From assembly GCA_035248685.1 (NCBI GenBank), contig DATFHF010000047.1, forward strand, positions 1-64,000: a stretch of DNA of 64,000 nucleotides. The letters run 5' to 3'. This DNA is from Jatrophihabitans_A sp035248685 (GTDB lineage Bacteria > Actinomycetota > Actinomycetes > Mycobacteriales > Jatrophihabitantaceae). Position 1 is the stretch's first letter; every line of letters starts with the position of its first letter. This document shows positions 55,688 through 64,000 of this stretch, piece by piece. The notes under the pieces are model-generated. The model worked only from the letters and a program-made list of their open reading frames with translations. It was not told the origin of the DNA and did no database searches. The translations under genes and the position numbers were made by a program.

Positions 55688-58600
55688 CTACCCCTGCTTT
55701 GTGCTGCACGGCCTTACGTTGCCGCCCTGATCGGCGCCGGCCCAGCAATGCGGCACCCCGAGTAGCTCTGCGAGGCTGTTGAACGGAACGGTCGGCTTAC
55801 ACGGATCGAAGCCTGATTGGGTCACCGACGGGCATTGCAGATAGGAGTTCAGCGCGTCCCGCATCGAGTCCTCGGTTTCTTGCGACAGCACCCAGCCCAG
55901 CGGCAATCCGACCTGGGGCGCGAATTGCGGGCCGAGCGTCATGGCCCGCGCCGAGAACGTCTTGGCGACCAGACCTTCCAGGCCGGCCAGCTCACCAGCA
56001 TCAGCCGCCGGGTCGCCAGTACTCTCGCCGTCCGGAAGCACTTGGGTGGTCAGCGCCGTAGCCCGCTGCAATAAGGTCGAGTTCGCGCTCAACACCCCAC
56101 CGCCACGCATCGCCGAGGTGATCGGCAGGGACCACTCCGCGACTGCCTTCGACGATCTTTGGTCCGGTAATGAACCCGCGGTGGTGTTGTGCAGGAACAG
56201 CACCAGTGGCACCACCAGGATCGGCAGGCTCGACAACGGCACTCGCCCGAGGTCATCGGTCGCCCTTACCTCGGCGTTGATGGTGCGTTGCGGGTGCAGC
56301 GCCACGCTTCGCGCGTTCGCCGCCCGGATAGCGGGCATCAGCTGTCCCAGCATGTCGTTGACCGTCTGGATGCCGGTGTTCTCGCTGTAGCCGCCATCGA
56401 TCAGTTGGTCGGAGAACCGGTTCGAGGGTTCTGCGTCCTTCCCGCAATCACGGATCACCCCGGACGGCGTCAGGTAGGGGAACCGAGCCGCCAGCAGCCC
56501 GGCCGTGGACGTCGGCAGTCCGAGGTAGCACGGCTGCGCACCGAATAGGTCATAGGCCCCCGGCATCGGGTTGGCCGGGTCGGTGCAGGTCGTCGCATGC
56601 GGTCCGAAATCGATATCGCTGACCAGGCTTCGGCAGCGGTAGCCGACCGACGTCGCGTTGAATACCGACCGCCACGGCGGGGGCTGCTCGGTGGATGCGA
56701 TTGGGAACGGCTTGCCGAGCCCGGTGCCCGCCTTCACCTCATGGTCGACCGCGTCCCGCTCCCAGGCCTGCTCCATCAGCGCCGCCCGGTCCGGGAACCG
56801 TCCGGCTGAGCCGCCCGAGGAACCGGCCGGCTCCCCGGGTTGCCCGGCTATCGGCCGCACGTTCACCCCGAATACGCCTGCGATCAGGTCGTGCGTTAAG
56901 AGGCCGCTGATTCCATTGGCCAAGGCGGCTTCACCGGTGGAGCCGGCCAAAGCCTTCATCGGCGCGGCCATGGTGTCCAGCAGGGTCAGCCCGATGGCGC
57001 TGCCGCTTACTGCCGAGACCACGAACACCGACTGCCGTCCGCAGCCATGCGCTGAGGACAGTAGCCGGCCCATCGCGTTGACCGTCCACGCCTCGGCGCG
57101 CATTCCGCCACCCTCACCGGCGACGAACAACATCGGCCGGATTCGGGCCGTCATCCCGTCGTAGGTCACGATGATCGACCCGCATCCGGGCGGGTCGGCC
57201 GAGGACTTGACCTTAGCGTCGCCCTGGTCGGCCACTGTCCGGTCGACGGACTGCTGCGCCTGGGCAAGGCCCACCGTCGGCAGAGCTGCGTCCGCCTGGT
57301 CCCAGGTCTGGTCCCACGAGGTGAAGGCCGTCAGCAGAGTGGGCCGGGTGCCGACCGGGACCGATCCGACGGACAACACCTGCGTGCCGTCCGACGACGT
57401 CCTAACCTCAATCTCGGTACCGGCGACAGCTACCCGCGCGTTGTGCAACGGCGATCCAGTGGACGTGATGCCCGATACCAGCCCGATGATCAGCACCAGT
57501 GCGACCACCGGGGTTCGCCGCATCCGCATGAGTCGAAACACATACGGCGGATCCGCCGAGATGTTGGCGGTAGCGACCAGCAGGGCGTAAAAGGCAGTGA
57601 GTCCGCAGAAGCACAGCGCGATGATGCCGACTACGCCGACCACATCGGCGGTTTGCCGCTCCAACATGACCAGCGCAACGAAGCTGGCGCACACCGCGAT
57701 TGCCGGTATCAGGAAGGCGATCAAGACCTGCCTGGCCGGCTTCGCCTGCCGGATGACTTCGTCTTCCCTCTTTTCAGCCGTCCCGTGCTCCGGACTGCCC
57801 ACCAGCTGCGGATGCAAACCCGCCAACCGTCGGGCAACGCGTAACTGCTCGTCGACCACGGCCGGATGACGCCCGAAAGAAAGCACCACGTACACCAGCA
57901 GTACCGCCAGCACGCCGGGACCCAGGATCAGCGCCCAGTTCTCTGCCTGGTAGCGATAGTTCAAGACCATCGGCGGCACATACGCCCGCGCCATGCTGAG
58001 GAGCAGGACCACCAGGGGTCCGTAGGCCAGCAGCCGGCCAACCTTCCAGGTCCGTACCCGCACCGCCAACTCGTCGTGGCGTGCCAGCACCGGGCTCGGC
58101 ACGCCGGACAATGCCAAACTCACGATCGGCACAAGGACGAGCACGAGGACTGTCACGGTTACCGTCCAACCGCGGAGTTGCGCACGACCGGTCCAGGTCG
58201 ACACCAGCGCTGCGAGTCCGAAGAAGGCCGCCGCGATCAACCAGGGCAGGTAGGTGCGCAGGGCTGGCGGCGTGCCTTTCCGACCACCGGTGTGGCCGAC
58301 GCTACCGGCCGTCATGCTCGCCGTGTAGCGAAGCGCGAACGCCAGCAGTATGAATCCGAGCAGGGCGAAGCCGGCGGACTGCCATCCGCGACCGTCATCG
58401 GAGGTCAGAAACCAGGTCCGCTCGACGTCCACGCCCTGTTCCAGGATCGCGCTGCCATGCAGCAGCAGCAATGCTGACAATGCCCCGACGACGAGGAGCG
58501 GGAGCCTTTGCAGGACCAGCGCATGCAGCACGTCACCGCGCTCAGCTGCCCGTCCCTTACCGGCCTGGGACAGAAAGACCTGGTACACCGCGACGATCAG

Positions 58601-59209
58601 GATGAGTCCGAAGGCAACCCACTTCGCGATCGTGAGACCTGCGATGAGGATGAAGTCCGGGGCACTCGAGCCGAATGTGCTGGTGGTGCACGAGCTGGCA
58701 CCGCCAGCGTGCGGCAGCCACCGTGTCGCCCACCATCTGCACCCGTCAGCAGCCAGGCTCACGACCACCAAGGCCACGGTCGGGATACCGATTCGCAGCG
58801 ACCAGCGCCGATTCCCGGCATGCAGCAGCAGTCCGTAGCCGAGCGTCCAGACCAGATCGAACAGGCAGAACAACCGAAGCCAATGCCTGACCGGAACACC
58901 GACCGGCGGGCAAGGCACCTGCGCCCATGCCGAGAACGCGGTACCTGGAGAGCTCAGGTGCAGCAGACTGGCAAGTGGCGCCGGCGAGTACACCCGACCC
59001 TCGACCGGGATCTGCGCGATGATGGCGGCTATCTCGGTCCGAGCGATAACACCGAACGCAGCTATTACCGTACATGTCGCCAGGACTCGCGCCTCGCCCC
59101 ATTGTGGACGCGCCGCCAACGCTGTCCACATCCTCGACCAGCGCGAAGCCGATGCCGGCTCAGGCTCGCTGAGGTCGACAGGAGGCGCATCTACTACTAC
59201 GTCGCTCAT
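55688..59209 (-). CDS. Polytopic membrane protein with C-terminal patatin-like phospholipase domain
   Basis: 1173 residues. The N-terminal half has about ten or more predicted transmembrane helices in two clusters (residues about 45-340 and 360-590). The C-terminal half carries patatin hallmarks: the oxyanion-type AGEGGGMRAEAW (about 695), the nucleophile Ser in VSAVSGSAIG (about 733) and the Asp in LIDGGYSENTGI (about 938). Patatins hydrolyse phospholipids or acyl esters; here the domain is probably tethered to the membrane. A helical segment near LPILVVPLVLFLHNT lies late. ATG 59209 is used; a GTG at 59221 is possible. No close characterised relative is known to me. Confidence 0.7.
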   Translation of the reverse strand: MSDVVVDAPPVDLSEPEPASASRWSRMWTALAARPQWGEARVLATCTVIAAFGVIARTEIAAIIAQIPVEGRVYSPAPLASLLHLSSPGTAFSAWAQVPCPPVGVPVRHWLRLFCLFDLVWTLGYGLLLHAGNRRWSLRIGIPTVALVVVSLAADGCRWWATRWLPHAGGASSCTTSTFGSSAPDFILIAGLTIAKWVAFGLILIVAVYQVFLSQAGKGRAAERGDVLHALVLQRLPLLVVGALSALLLLHGSAILEQGVDVERTWFLTSDDGRGWQSAGFALLGFILLAFALRYTASMTAGSVGHTGGRKGTPPALRTYLPWLIAAAFFGLAALVSTWTGRAQLRGWTVTVTVLVLVLVPIVSLALSGVPSPVLARHDELAVRVRTWKVGRLLAYGPLVVLLLSMARAYVPPMVLNYRYQAENWALILGPGVLAVLLVYVVLSFGRHPAVVDEQLRVARRLAGLHPQLVGSPEHGTAEKREDEVIRQAKPARQVLIAFLIPAIAVCASFVALVMLERQTADVVGVVGIIALCFCGLTAFYALLVATANISADPPYVFRLMRMRRTPVVALVLIIGLVSGITSTGSPLHNARVAVAGTEIEVRTSSDGTQVLSVGSVPVGTRPTLLTAFTSWDQTWDQADAALPTVGLAQAQQSVDRTVADQGDAKVKSSADPPGCGSIIVTYDGMTARIRPMLFVAGEGGGMRAEAWTVNAMGRLLSSAHGCGRQSVFVVSAVSGSAIGLTLLDTMAAPMKALAGSTGEAALANGISGLLTHDLIAGVFGVNVRPIAGQPGEPAGSSGGSAGRFPDRAALMEQAWERDAVDHEVKAGTGLGKPFPIASTEQPPPWRSVFNATSVGYRCRSLVSDIDFGPHATTCTDPANPMPGAYDLFGAQPCYLGLPTSTAGLLAARFPYLTPSGVIRDCGKDAEPSNRFSDQLIDGGYSENTGIQTVNDMLGQLMPAIRAANARSVALHPQRTINAEVRATDDLGRVPLSSLPILVVPLVLFLHNTTAGSLPDQRSSKAVAEWSLPITSAMRGGGVLSANSTLLQRATALTTQVLPDGESTGDPAADAGELAGLEGLVAKTFSARAMTLGPQFAPQVGLPLGWVLSQETEDSMRDALNSYLQCPSVTQSGFDPCKPTVPFNSLAELLGVPHCWAGADQGGNVRPCSTKQG

Positions 59210-59417
59210 AAGACCGAACACCTCGTTCCCACGGGTGTTGGGCGGCCAATGGCCGTGCTACCGGCGTTAGAGCTTAGGGCTCCGGTGCGCCCCGGTCAGC
59301 AGGGTTTCCCGCAAACAGTCCGGGCCGCAACTCGTAACGTATCTGTCCGGTTTGCCCCCAAGCGATGGTCAATCTCGGCCGTTGACGCCGCCGCCGCCAG
59401 CGGGTTATCTGCTGAAG

Positions 59418-61202
59418 ATGACCAGTCGACGTGCATTGCTCGCCGCGGCCAGCTGCCTGGCCGCGCTGACGAGCTCGATGACGGCAAGCGGCACCGCCGA
59501 GGCGGCAGTCGCCCAGCACCAGCACTGCTCCTCCGGCGCACGCACCCTGTCGCACTACGGCGATCAGGTGTATCCCGAGACCGGAAACGGCGGTTATCGC
59601 AGCCTGCACACCGACGTGCACCTGGTCTACGACGCGCCGTCGAACCGGTTCCTGCCCGGTAACCACGTCGACCTGACCGACCGGGCCACCCAGTGCCTGA
59701 CCGACTTCAGCCTAGATCTGGAACGCCGGTCGCCGGATCCGGTGGCCGGCCCGGATCTGAGCGTGCAATCGGTGACGGTGAATGGCCGGCCGGCCCACTT
59801 CCGCTTCGTCCAGCCGACCTACCCGGGCGATCCGAAGGGCCTGAACGATCCGGATCCGCGCGCCCACCAGGCCGGCCAGCAGAACCCGGTCGGCGGCCCG
59901 GCGCACAACCCGTTGCCGCCGGCCTGCGAGCCGGAACTGACCGGGGCCACCCCGAACGCCCAGGACGGTCAGCCGTGCCCGGCGAACAAGCTGGTGATCA
60001 CCCCGTCCCGGCCGATCCACACCGGCCAGACGTTCGTGGTGAGCGTGCATTACACCGGCCGGCCCGGCACCCACCTGGACGGCGACGGCACCACCGAAGG
60101 CTGGTTCCGGTCCAACACGCCGCCCGGCGACGGCGGCTTCGTGACCACCGAACCGGTCGGCACCGAGGACTGGATGCCACTGAACGACCACCCCAGCGCC
60201 AAGGTCAGCTACGACTTCTACGACACCGTCAACGCCGGGAAGACCGCGATCTGCAACGGGGTGCTGGTGTCGGTGCGGCACAACCGGCCGGACGCCAATT
60301 TCGCGGCCGGTTCCACCACGTGGCATTGGCGGATGGCCGCGCCGACCGCGAGCTACCTGGTCGAGAACAGCGTCGGCAGCTACGACCTGACCGAGCACAC
60401 CGCCGCTGACGGCAGGCGGTTCTACCAGGCGCAGTCAAGCTCGCTGAGCGCGGCGCGCAAGCAGGCCAACCGGGCGATCATGAACCAGCAGGCCGACATC
60501 ACCGCGTTCCAGAGCCATTTCAACGGCCCGTTCCCGTTCCGCTCGGACGGTGTGCTGGTCGGCACGCCCGATGCCGGCTTCGAAGAAGAGATGCAGACGA
60601 TGATCACCTTCGCCAGCGGCCAGGTCGACCTGGACACCCTTTACCACGAGAACATGCACCAGTGGTGGGGTGACAACGTCACCGAGTCCAACTACAACAT
60701 GACCTTCTTCAAGGAAGGCATGGCAACCTTCGGCGAATTCCTGTTCGCGGCCCGGACCGCCGGCGCGACCGGTGGGCCGGCCGCCTTCCAGGCCAGCCTG
60801 GTCAAGCAGTTCGACGAGGACTACGCGCGGAACGGGGCGTTCTGGCAGGACGCGCCGTCCGAGCCGACCGCCTACACGCTGTTCGCCGGCTCGTCGACCT
60901 ATGAACGACCGGGTATCGCCTACATCGCATTGCGCCAGATCCTTGGTGCCAGCCGGTTCAACTCGGCATTGCAACAGATTCAGCGGCAGTACGGCGGCGG
61001 CACCATCGACGAGCGGCAACTGGAAGCCGGCTTCGCGCGCTGGCTGCCCAACCGTAGTGAAGATTGCCGGGATAAACTCAGCCTGTTCTTCCACCAGTGG
61101 TTCGACACCGGCTACCCAACGTCGGGTGGTGCCAGCAAGCCGACGATCACCGGCCCGGGTCTGGCCGGCGGTGGCTTCTACGACAAGCACGGCGGTTGCT
61201 GA
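59418..61202 (+). CDS. Secreted M1-family (gluzincin) metallopeptidase
   Basis: 594 residues with a signal peptide (MTSRRALLAAASCLAALTSS to about GTAEA). The zinc site is HENMH (His410, Glu411, His414) followed by Glu433 in FFKEGMATFGEFL, the HExxH-x18-E signature of M1 peptidases. The GxMEN-type exopeptidase motif appears as GFEEEMQTM. A C-terminal helical region includes YIALRQILGASRFNSALQ. Two insertions rich in Pro and Cys (about 130-190) are unusual. Likely an exported aminopeptidase. ATG 59418 lacks a strong ribosome-binding site. Confidence 0.9.
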   Translation: MTSRRALLAAASCLAALTSSMTASGTAEAAVAQHQHCSSGARTLSHYGDQVYPETGNGGYRSLHTDVHLVYDAPSNRFLPGNHVDLTDRATQCLTDFSLDLERRSPDPVAGPDLSVQSVTVNGRPAHFRFVQPTYPGDPKGLNDPDPRAHQAGQQNPVGGPAHNPLPPACEPELTGATPNAQDGQPCPANKLVITPSRPIHTGQTFVVSVHYTGRPGTHLDGDGTTEGWFRSNTPPGDGGFVTTEPVGTEDWMPLNDHPSAKVSYDFYDTVNAGKTAICNGVLVSVRHNRPDANFAAGSTTWHWRMAAPTASYLVENSVGSYDLTEHTAADGRRFYQAQSSSLSAARKQANRAIMNQQADITAFQSHFNGPFPFRSDGVLVGTPDAGFEEEMQTMITFASGQVDLDTLYHENMHQWWGDNVTESNYNMTFFKEGMATFGEFLFAARTAGATGGPAAFQASLVKQFDEDYARNGAFWQDAPSEPTAYTLFAGSSTYERPGIAYIALRQILGASRFNSALQQIQRQYGGGTIDERQLEAGFARWLPNRSEDCRDKLSLFFHQWFDTGYPTSGGASKPTITGPGLAGGGFYDKHGGC

Positions 61203-61204
61203 CG

Positions 61205-61792
61205 ATGGAGCTGCAAGCACTGGCCGGCGACTCGTACCGCCGGCTGGCCGAACTGTTGCGCGAGCAGGACGCCGCACGCTGGGACAGCCGGTCACTGTGC
61301 GCCGGTTGGCGGATCCGCGAGCTGATCGCGCACGTCACCATGCCGGCTCGCTACACCGCTGAGCAGTTCGTCCGAGAGCTGGCCGCCGTCGATGGCGATT
61401 TCACCGTGCTGTCCAACCTGATCGCCGCCCGGGACGCTGAGCTGTCGATCGAGGAGTTGCTGGCCGACTTGACCTCGCCGGTGCTGGCCAGCTGGCAACC
61501 GCCGGGCGGCGGCGCGATCGGCGCGCTCAACCACGTGGTCGTGCACGGCCTGGACGCCAGCAACGCGCTCGGCCTGCCCCGGACCTGCTCGGACGAGGCC
61601 GCCCGAACGATCCTGGACGACCTGGCCGGCGGCGGCGCCGAGCGTTACGGGGCGCGGCTGGCCGGGCTGCAACTGGTGGCCGACGACCTGGATTGGCAAT
61701 GGGGATCGGGGCAACCGGTCACCGGCAGCGCGGCTGAGCTGATCTCGTTGGTCTGCAACCGGACGCTCATCGACGGCCGCAGCCTGCACTGA
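61205..61792 (+). CDS. Mycothiol-dependent DinB-like protein (MDMPI_N type)
   Basis: 195 residues of the maleylpyruvate isomerase/mycothiol-dependent enzyme superfamily (TIGR03083-like). It has WDSRSLCAGWRIRELIAHVT with the first His ligand, then an Asp/Glu-rich helix and LNHVVVHGLDASNALG with further histidines. These four-helix proteins use mycothiol as cofactor for isomerase or transferase reactions; the substrate here is unknown. It starts three bases after the peptidase gene, so they share a transcript. Confidence 0.88.
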   Translation: MELQALAGDSYRRLAELLREQDAARWDSRSLCAGWRIRELIAHVTMPARYTAEQFVRELAAVDGDFTVLSNLIAARDAELSIEELLADLTSPVLASWQPPGGGAIGALNHVVVHGLDASNALGLPRTCSDEAARTILDDLAGGGAERYGARLAGLQLVADDLDWQWGSGQPVTGSAAELISLVCNRTLIDGRSLH

Positions 61793-61803
61793 TCCGGCCC
61801 GAG

Positions 61804-62340
61804 TTACTCGCCGGTCTCGCCGTCGATCGATTCGCGCAGCAGGTCGGCGTGCCCATTGTGCCGGGCGTACTCCTCGATCATGTGCATGATCACCCAGCGC
61901 AGCGAGGGACGGCCCTGCCCGTCCCAAGCCGGGTGGCCGGCATCGAGGGCAGCCGGGCCGGCGGCGAGCCGGGCATCCAGCACCGCTCGCGAATTGGTCA
62001 CCCGTTCGGCCCACAGCTTGCGCAACGAGTCGCCGTCCTCAGCCGCCGCGTCCGTCCACTCGGCGGCCCACCGCATGCTGGCCCACGGTTCGACCTTGCC
62101 ACCCTCGGCGACCACCTCGCCGAACCAGTAGTCCTCCACCCGGGCCAGGTGCTTGAGCATGCCGCCCAGCGTGAGCGCCGTGGACGGCAGGCCGGCTCGG
62201 AGTTGGGCGTCGGTGAGCCCACGGCACTTCCACTCGAAGGTGGCTCGGTGGTACTCGAGGAAACCCACCAGCGTGGCGACTTCACCGCCGGTCAGCGGCG
62301 GCTCCGGACGGCCATAGTCATCGATAATCGGCTCGGACAT
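61804..62340 (-). CDS. DinB-like (DUF664) protein, putative thiol transferase
   Basis: 178 residues, with likely ligands in LGGMLKHLARVEDYWFGEVV and IMHMIEEYARHNGHADLLRE, the standard DUF664 arrangement. It is the second member of this family in the window. ATG 62340 is the start. It converges on the mycothiol-dependent gene, only 11 bases away. Likely cytosolic and mycothiol-linked, by family. Confidence 0.87.
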   Translation of the reverse strand: MSEPIIDDYGRPEPPLTGGEVATLVGFLEYHRATFEWKCRGLTDAQLRAGLPSTALTLGGMLKHLARVEDYWFGEVVAEGGKVEPWASMRWAAEWTDAAAEDGDSLRKLWAERVTNSRAVLDARLAAGPAALDAGHPAWDGQGRPSLRWVIMHMIEEYARHNGHADLLRESIDGETGE

Positions 62341-62376
62341 GCCGCCATGCTAAGGCTCCGGTGCGACAACGCACCG

Positions 62377-62769
62377 TCAGTCATGTTCCTTACGTTGCAA
62401 TTGACGTCCGAGTTCGGCCTTGTTCATCTTGGAATAGCCGCGGATACCGGCCTTCTTGGCACGCTCCACCAGCTCATCGCGGGTGCTTCCGGCCACGTCG
62501 ACCCCGCCATAGGTCTCCCCCTTGCCGGCCCGCTTCTGCTTGGCCGGCTGCTTCGACCGTGGGTCGGATGGCCCGCTCTTGTCCTTCAGCTCCCAGTGAT
62601 CGCCTTTCTTCTCCGCGATGTTCTTCACCGACCCCCAGGCGGTGCGATGCGCGCGGGCTTCATCGCCGTATTCCTCCTCGGCGCTCTTCAAGGTCTTCTC
62701 GTAGGTACGTTGCACCTTGCCGGACGACCGCTTCAGAGTGCTGGGAACGGTAGGTCGATCGGTAGGCAT
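62377..62769 (-). CDS. ChaB-family protein
   Basis: 130 residues: an N-terminal ChaB-like domain (LKRSSGKVQRTYEKTLKSAE, EEYGDEARAHRTAWGSVKNI), then a Lys-rich linker, and a C-terminal Rho_N/SAP-like motif (TRDELVERAKKAGIRGYSKM then NKAELGRQLQRK) that may bind nucleic acid. ChaB proteins have been linked to cation transport regulation, with weak evidence. ATG 62769 has GGAGGAG about 5-6 bases upstream; longer readings add non-family residues. Confidence 0.88.
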   Translation of the reverse strand: MPTDRPTVPSTLKRSSGKVQRTYEKTLKSAEEEYGDEARAHRTAWGSVKNIAEKKGDHWELKDKSGPSDPRSKQPAKQKRAGKGETYGGVDVAGSTRDELVERAKKAGIRGYSKMNKAELGRQLQRKEHD

Positions 62770-62875
62770 GTCACTCCTCCTCGTGGGGCACCGGGCATTT
62801 GCCGGGTCGCCAGCTACTGGTTGAGCGCAATTCCAGCTTACGACTCCCGATTCGGTGGTCAACCCGAGCCGCGGT

Positions 62876-63673
62876 TCAGCGCGGCTTGCGACCCCACGCC
62901 GAGATCAGCGGCGCGGTCGCCAGATCGAGCTCGCCACCGGCGATATCCCGTAAGTGTTGGTCGATCTCCGCCTCGGTGACCAGCTCGGCGCTCACCAACC
63001 CGGTGCGGATCTGTTGCACGGTGGCGGCCTGTAACACTCGGCTGGCCGGTGCCGTGATCGGGAAGAACGCATCGGCCTGCACCTCCGCCAGGCTGGCCGC
63101 CCGTAGCAGCCGCGGCAAGGTTCGTCCGAAGCCGAGGTCCGCGCCACGGGACGCCAACAATGTCCGGAATCCTGCCTGTATCCGATTCGCCAGCTCTTGC
63201 GCGGGCCCGTACTCATCCACGCAGATCAGCGGCTGCAAGTGCGGGTCGGCGTCCTCGATGACCAGCCAACCACCCGGACGCACCGCCGCCACCATCGACG
63301 CCAGCGCCTCGGCCCGGCGTGGCAGATGAAGCAGCAACAACCGGGCGTGTACCAGGTCGAACCCGCCCGCCGGCGCTTTGTCGACGCCCAGCTCGTGCCG
63401 CTGCACCTCGAAGCCGGCGCCAACCGCCGGGAGCCAGGAAACATCGATATCAGTGGCCAACACGCGACCGGACGGCCCAACCTGCTCGGCCAGCCAGCCC
63501 GGTACGCCGGGGCCGCCGGCGCCGACCTCCCAACAGGCCCAGCCCGCCGTCAGCCCGACCGCCGAGAGGTGCCGGAACGTCACCGGGTCGAACAGCTCGG
63601 ACATCGCCTGGAAGCGTCGGCCGGCCTCCGCCTGCTGGTTGTCCAGCAGATAACCGTCATCGCGGGTCACCAC
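62876..63673 (-). CDS. SAM-dependent methyltransferase
   Basis: Class I Rossmann-fold methyltransferase of 265 residues: CWEVGAGGPGVPGWLAEQVG (motif I), VLATDIDVSWL (the acidic residue that binds the ribose), FDLVHARLLLLHLP (motif IV) and VRPGGWLVIED. The rest is a helical C-terminal domain common in ubiquinone/polyketide-type O- and C-methyltransferases. Substrate unknown. It starts with tandem GTGs (63673 and 63670), with GGAAG five bases before the first. Confidence 0.9.
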   Translation of the reverse strand: MVTRDDGYLLDNQQAEAGRRFQAMSELFDPVTFRHLSAVGLTAGWACWEVGAGGPGVPGWLAEQVGPSGRVLATDIDVSWLPAVGAGFEVQRHELGVDKAPAGGFDLVHARLLLLHLPRRAEALASMVAAVRPGGWLVIEDADPHLQPLICVDEYGPAQELANRIQAGFRTLLASRGADLGFGRTLPRLLRAASLAEVQADAFFPITAPASRVLQAATVQQIRTGLVSAELVTEAEIDQHLRDIAGGELDLATAPLISAWGRKPR

Positions 63674-63756
63674 TACATCTTCCAGGTTCTGGCTGGGAGC
63701 GCGGCTTCGACTGGGAACCGCGGACTTGCCGGGCGCATAATCAGCCCATGCGGTGG

Positions 63757-63780
63757 CACCGGCTACTCCCGTAGCCGGTG
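63757..63780. promoter_or_regulatory. Hairpin in the acetate-transporter leader
   Basis: CACCGGCTAC (63757-63766) with GTAGCCGGTG (63771-63780) and a TCCC loop: a perfect 10-bp stem whose end is 25 bases before ATG 63806. CATAAT at 63736-63741 could be a plus-strand -10. No gene upstream on the plus strand needs a terminator here, so a leader or operator role is likely. Confidence 0.5.
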
Positions 63781-63805
63781 GGTCTCAATGGAGAGGTGAG
63801 CCCAG

Positions 63806-64000
63806 ATGTCACAGAGTCGAGTGTCGTCCACGCACGGGTCCGAACCGGTTGATGCCGGCGGACGAGGAGTGGTTCCTGGCGAATCGGTAACCGGTGCGTC
63901 GGTAATCGCCGACCCCGGACCGGTCGGCCTGGCAGCCTTTGCGATGACCACGTTCATGCTGAGCGTGTTCAACACGAACATGCTTTCGTCCAAGCTGGCG
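63806..64000 (+). CDS. Acetate/succinate transporter, GPR1/FUN34/YaaH family (partial)
   Basis: The first 65 codons of a membrane protein; the rest is beyond the window. After a hydrophilic leader of about 35 residues the sequence reads IADPGPVGLAAFAMTTFMLS followed by VFNTNML, the N-terminal family signature (NPxPLGLxxFxxTTxxL) of acetate permeases such as SatP. ATG 63806 is the start, with GTGAG and GAGAGG purine stretches 8-16 bases upstream. Confidence 0.8.
   Translation, partial: MSQSRVSSTHGSEPVDAGGRGVVPGESVTGASVIADPGPVGLAAFAMTTFMLSVFNTNMLSSKLA

Overview
The window is a high-GC actinobacterial chromosome segment. Lineage markers are a mycothione reductase and a mycothiol-type DinB protein (mycothiol redox chemistry), a MenJ-like menaquinone reductase, and the gpgS-folP2 pair known from mycobacteria. 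Several starts look leaderless, with TANNNT about 6-7 bases before the start codon. Genus cannot be fixed from sequence alone. No rRNA, tRNA, CRISPR array, insertion sequence or replication origin was recognised.

1-23 kb is mostly core metabolism. The nuoABCDEF operon runs leftwards out of the window behind a menJ-like reductase whose upstream region holds a CRP-type palindrome. Then come a secreted GDSL hydrolase, a dienelactone hydrolase, an Lrp regulator, a YCII protein and hpd. A compact thiamine block follows: thiE is overlapped with gpgS, folP2 and a LigB-like gene; thiO-thiS face thiG-cytX; and cytX-thiG sit behind a TPP riboswitch that shares its promoter region with divergent thiD. 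A ROK protein, mycothione reductase and a triple-PAS LuxR regulator end this part.

23-30 kb holds a pptT-pptH pair (phosphopantetheine addition and removal), two secreted proteins (S53 peptidase; unknown HEYAE protein), an OsmC protein, and a YCII-ECF42 sigma pair whose sigma gene appears to start at CTG.

30-53 kb is accessory and looks like specialised metabolism without an assembly line. It contains a two-component-type flavin monooxygenase, a P450, a MonCI-like FAD epoxidase, an epoxide hydrolase and two tandem free-standing condensation enzymes. Three tandem paralogues of a Cys-rich secreted protein of unknown function follow, then an SDR, a regulator-DsrE-SnoaL operon whose dsrE gene carries a one-base frameshift, a secreted beta-propeller protein, a type II thioesterase and an ATP-grasp ligase. 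No PKS, NRPS adenylation or carrier protein is present; pptT is about 6 kb away.

53-64 kb mixes an AT-richer patch with HTH regulators and an orphan palindromic operator, a fragment of a PP2C-like gene, a large membrane protein with a patatin-like C-terminal half, an M1 peptidase, DinB-type thiol transferases, a ChaB protein, a methyltransferase and the start of an acetate transporter. Many convergent gene pairs are separated by long perfect palindromes; three of these share one stem sequence and look like a dispersed terminator family.
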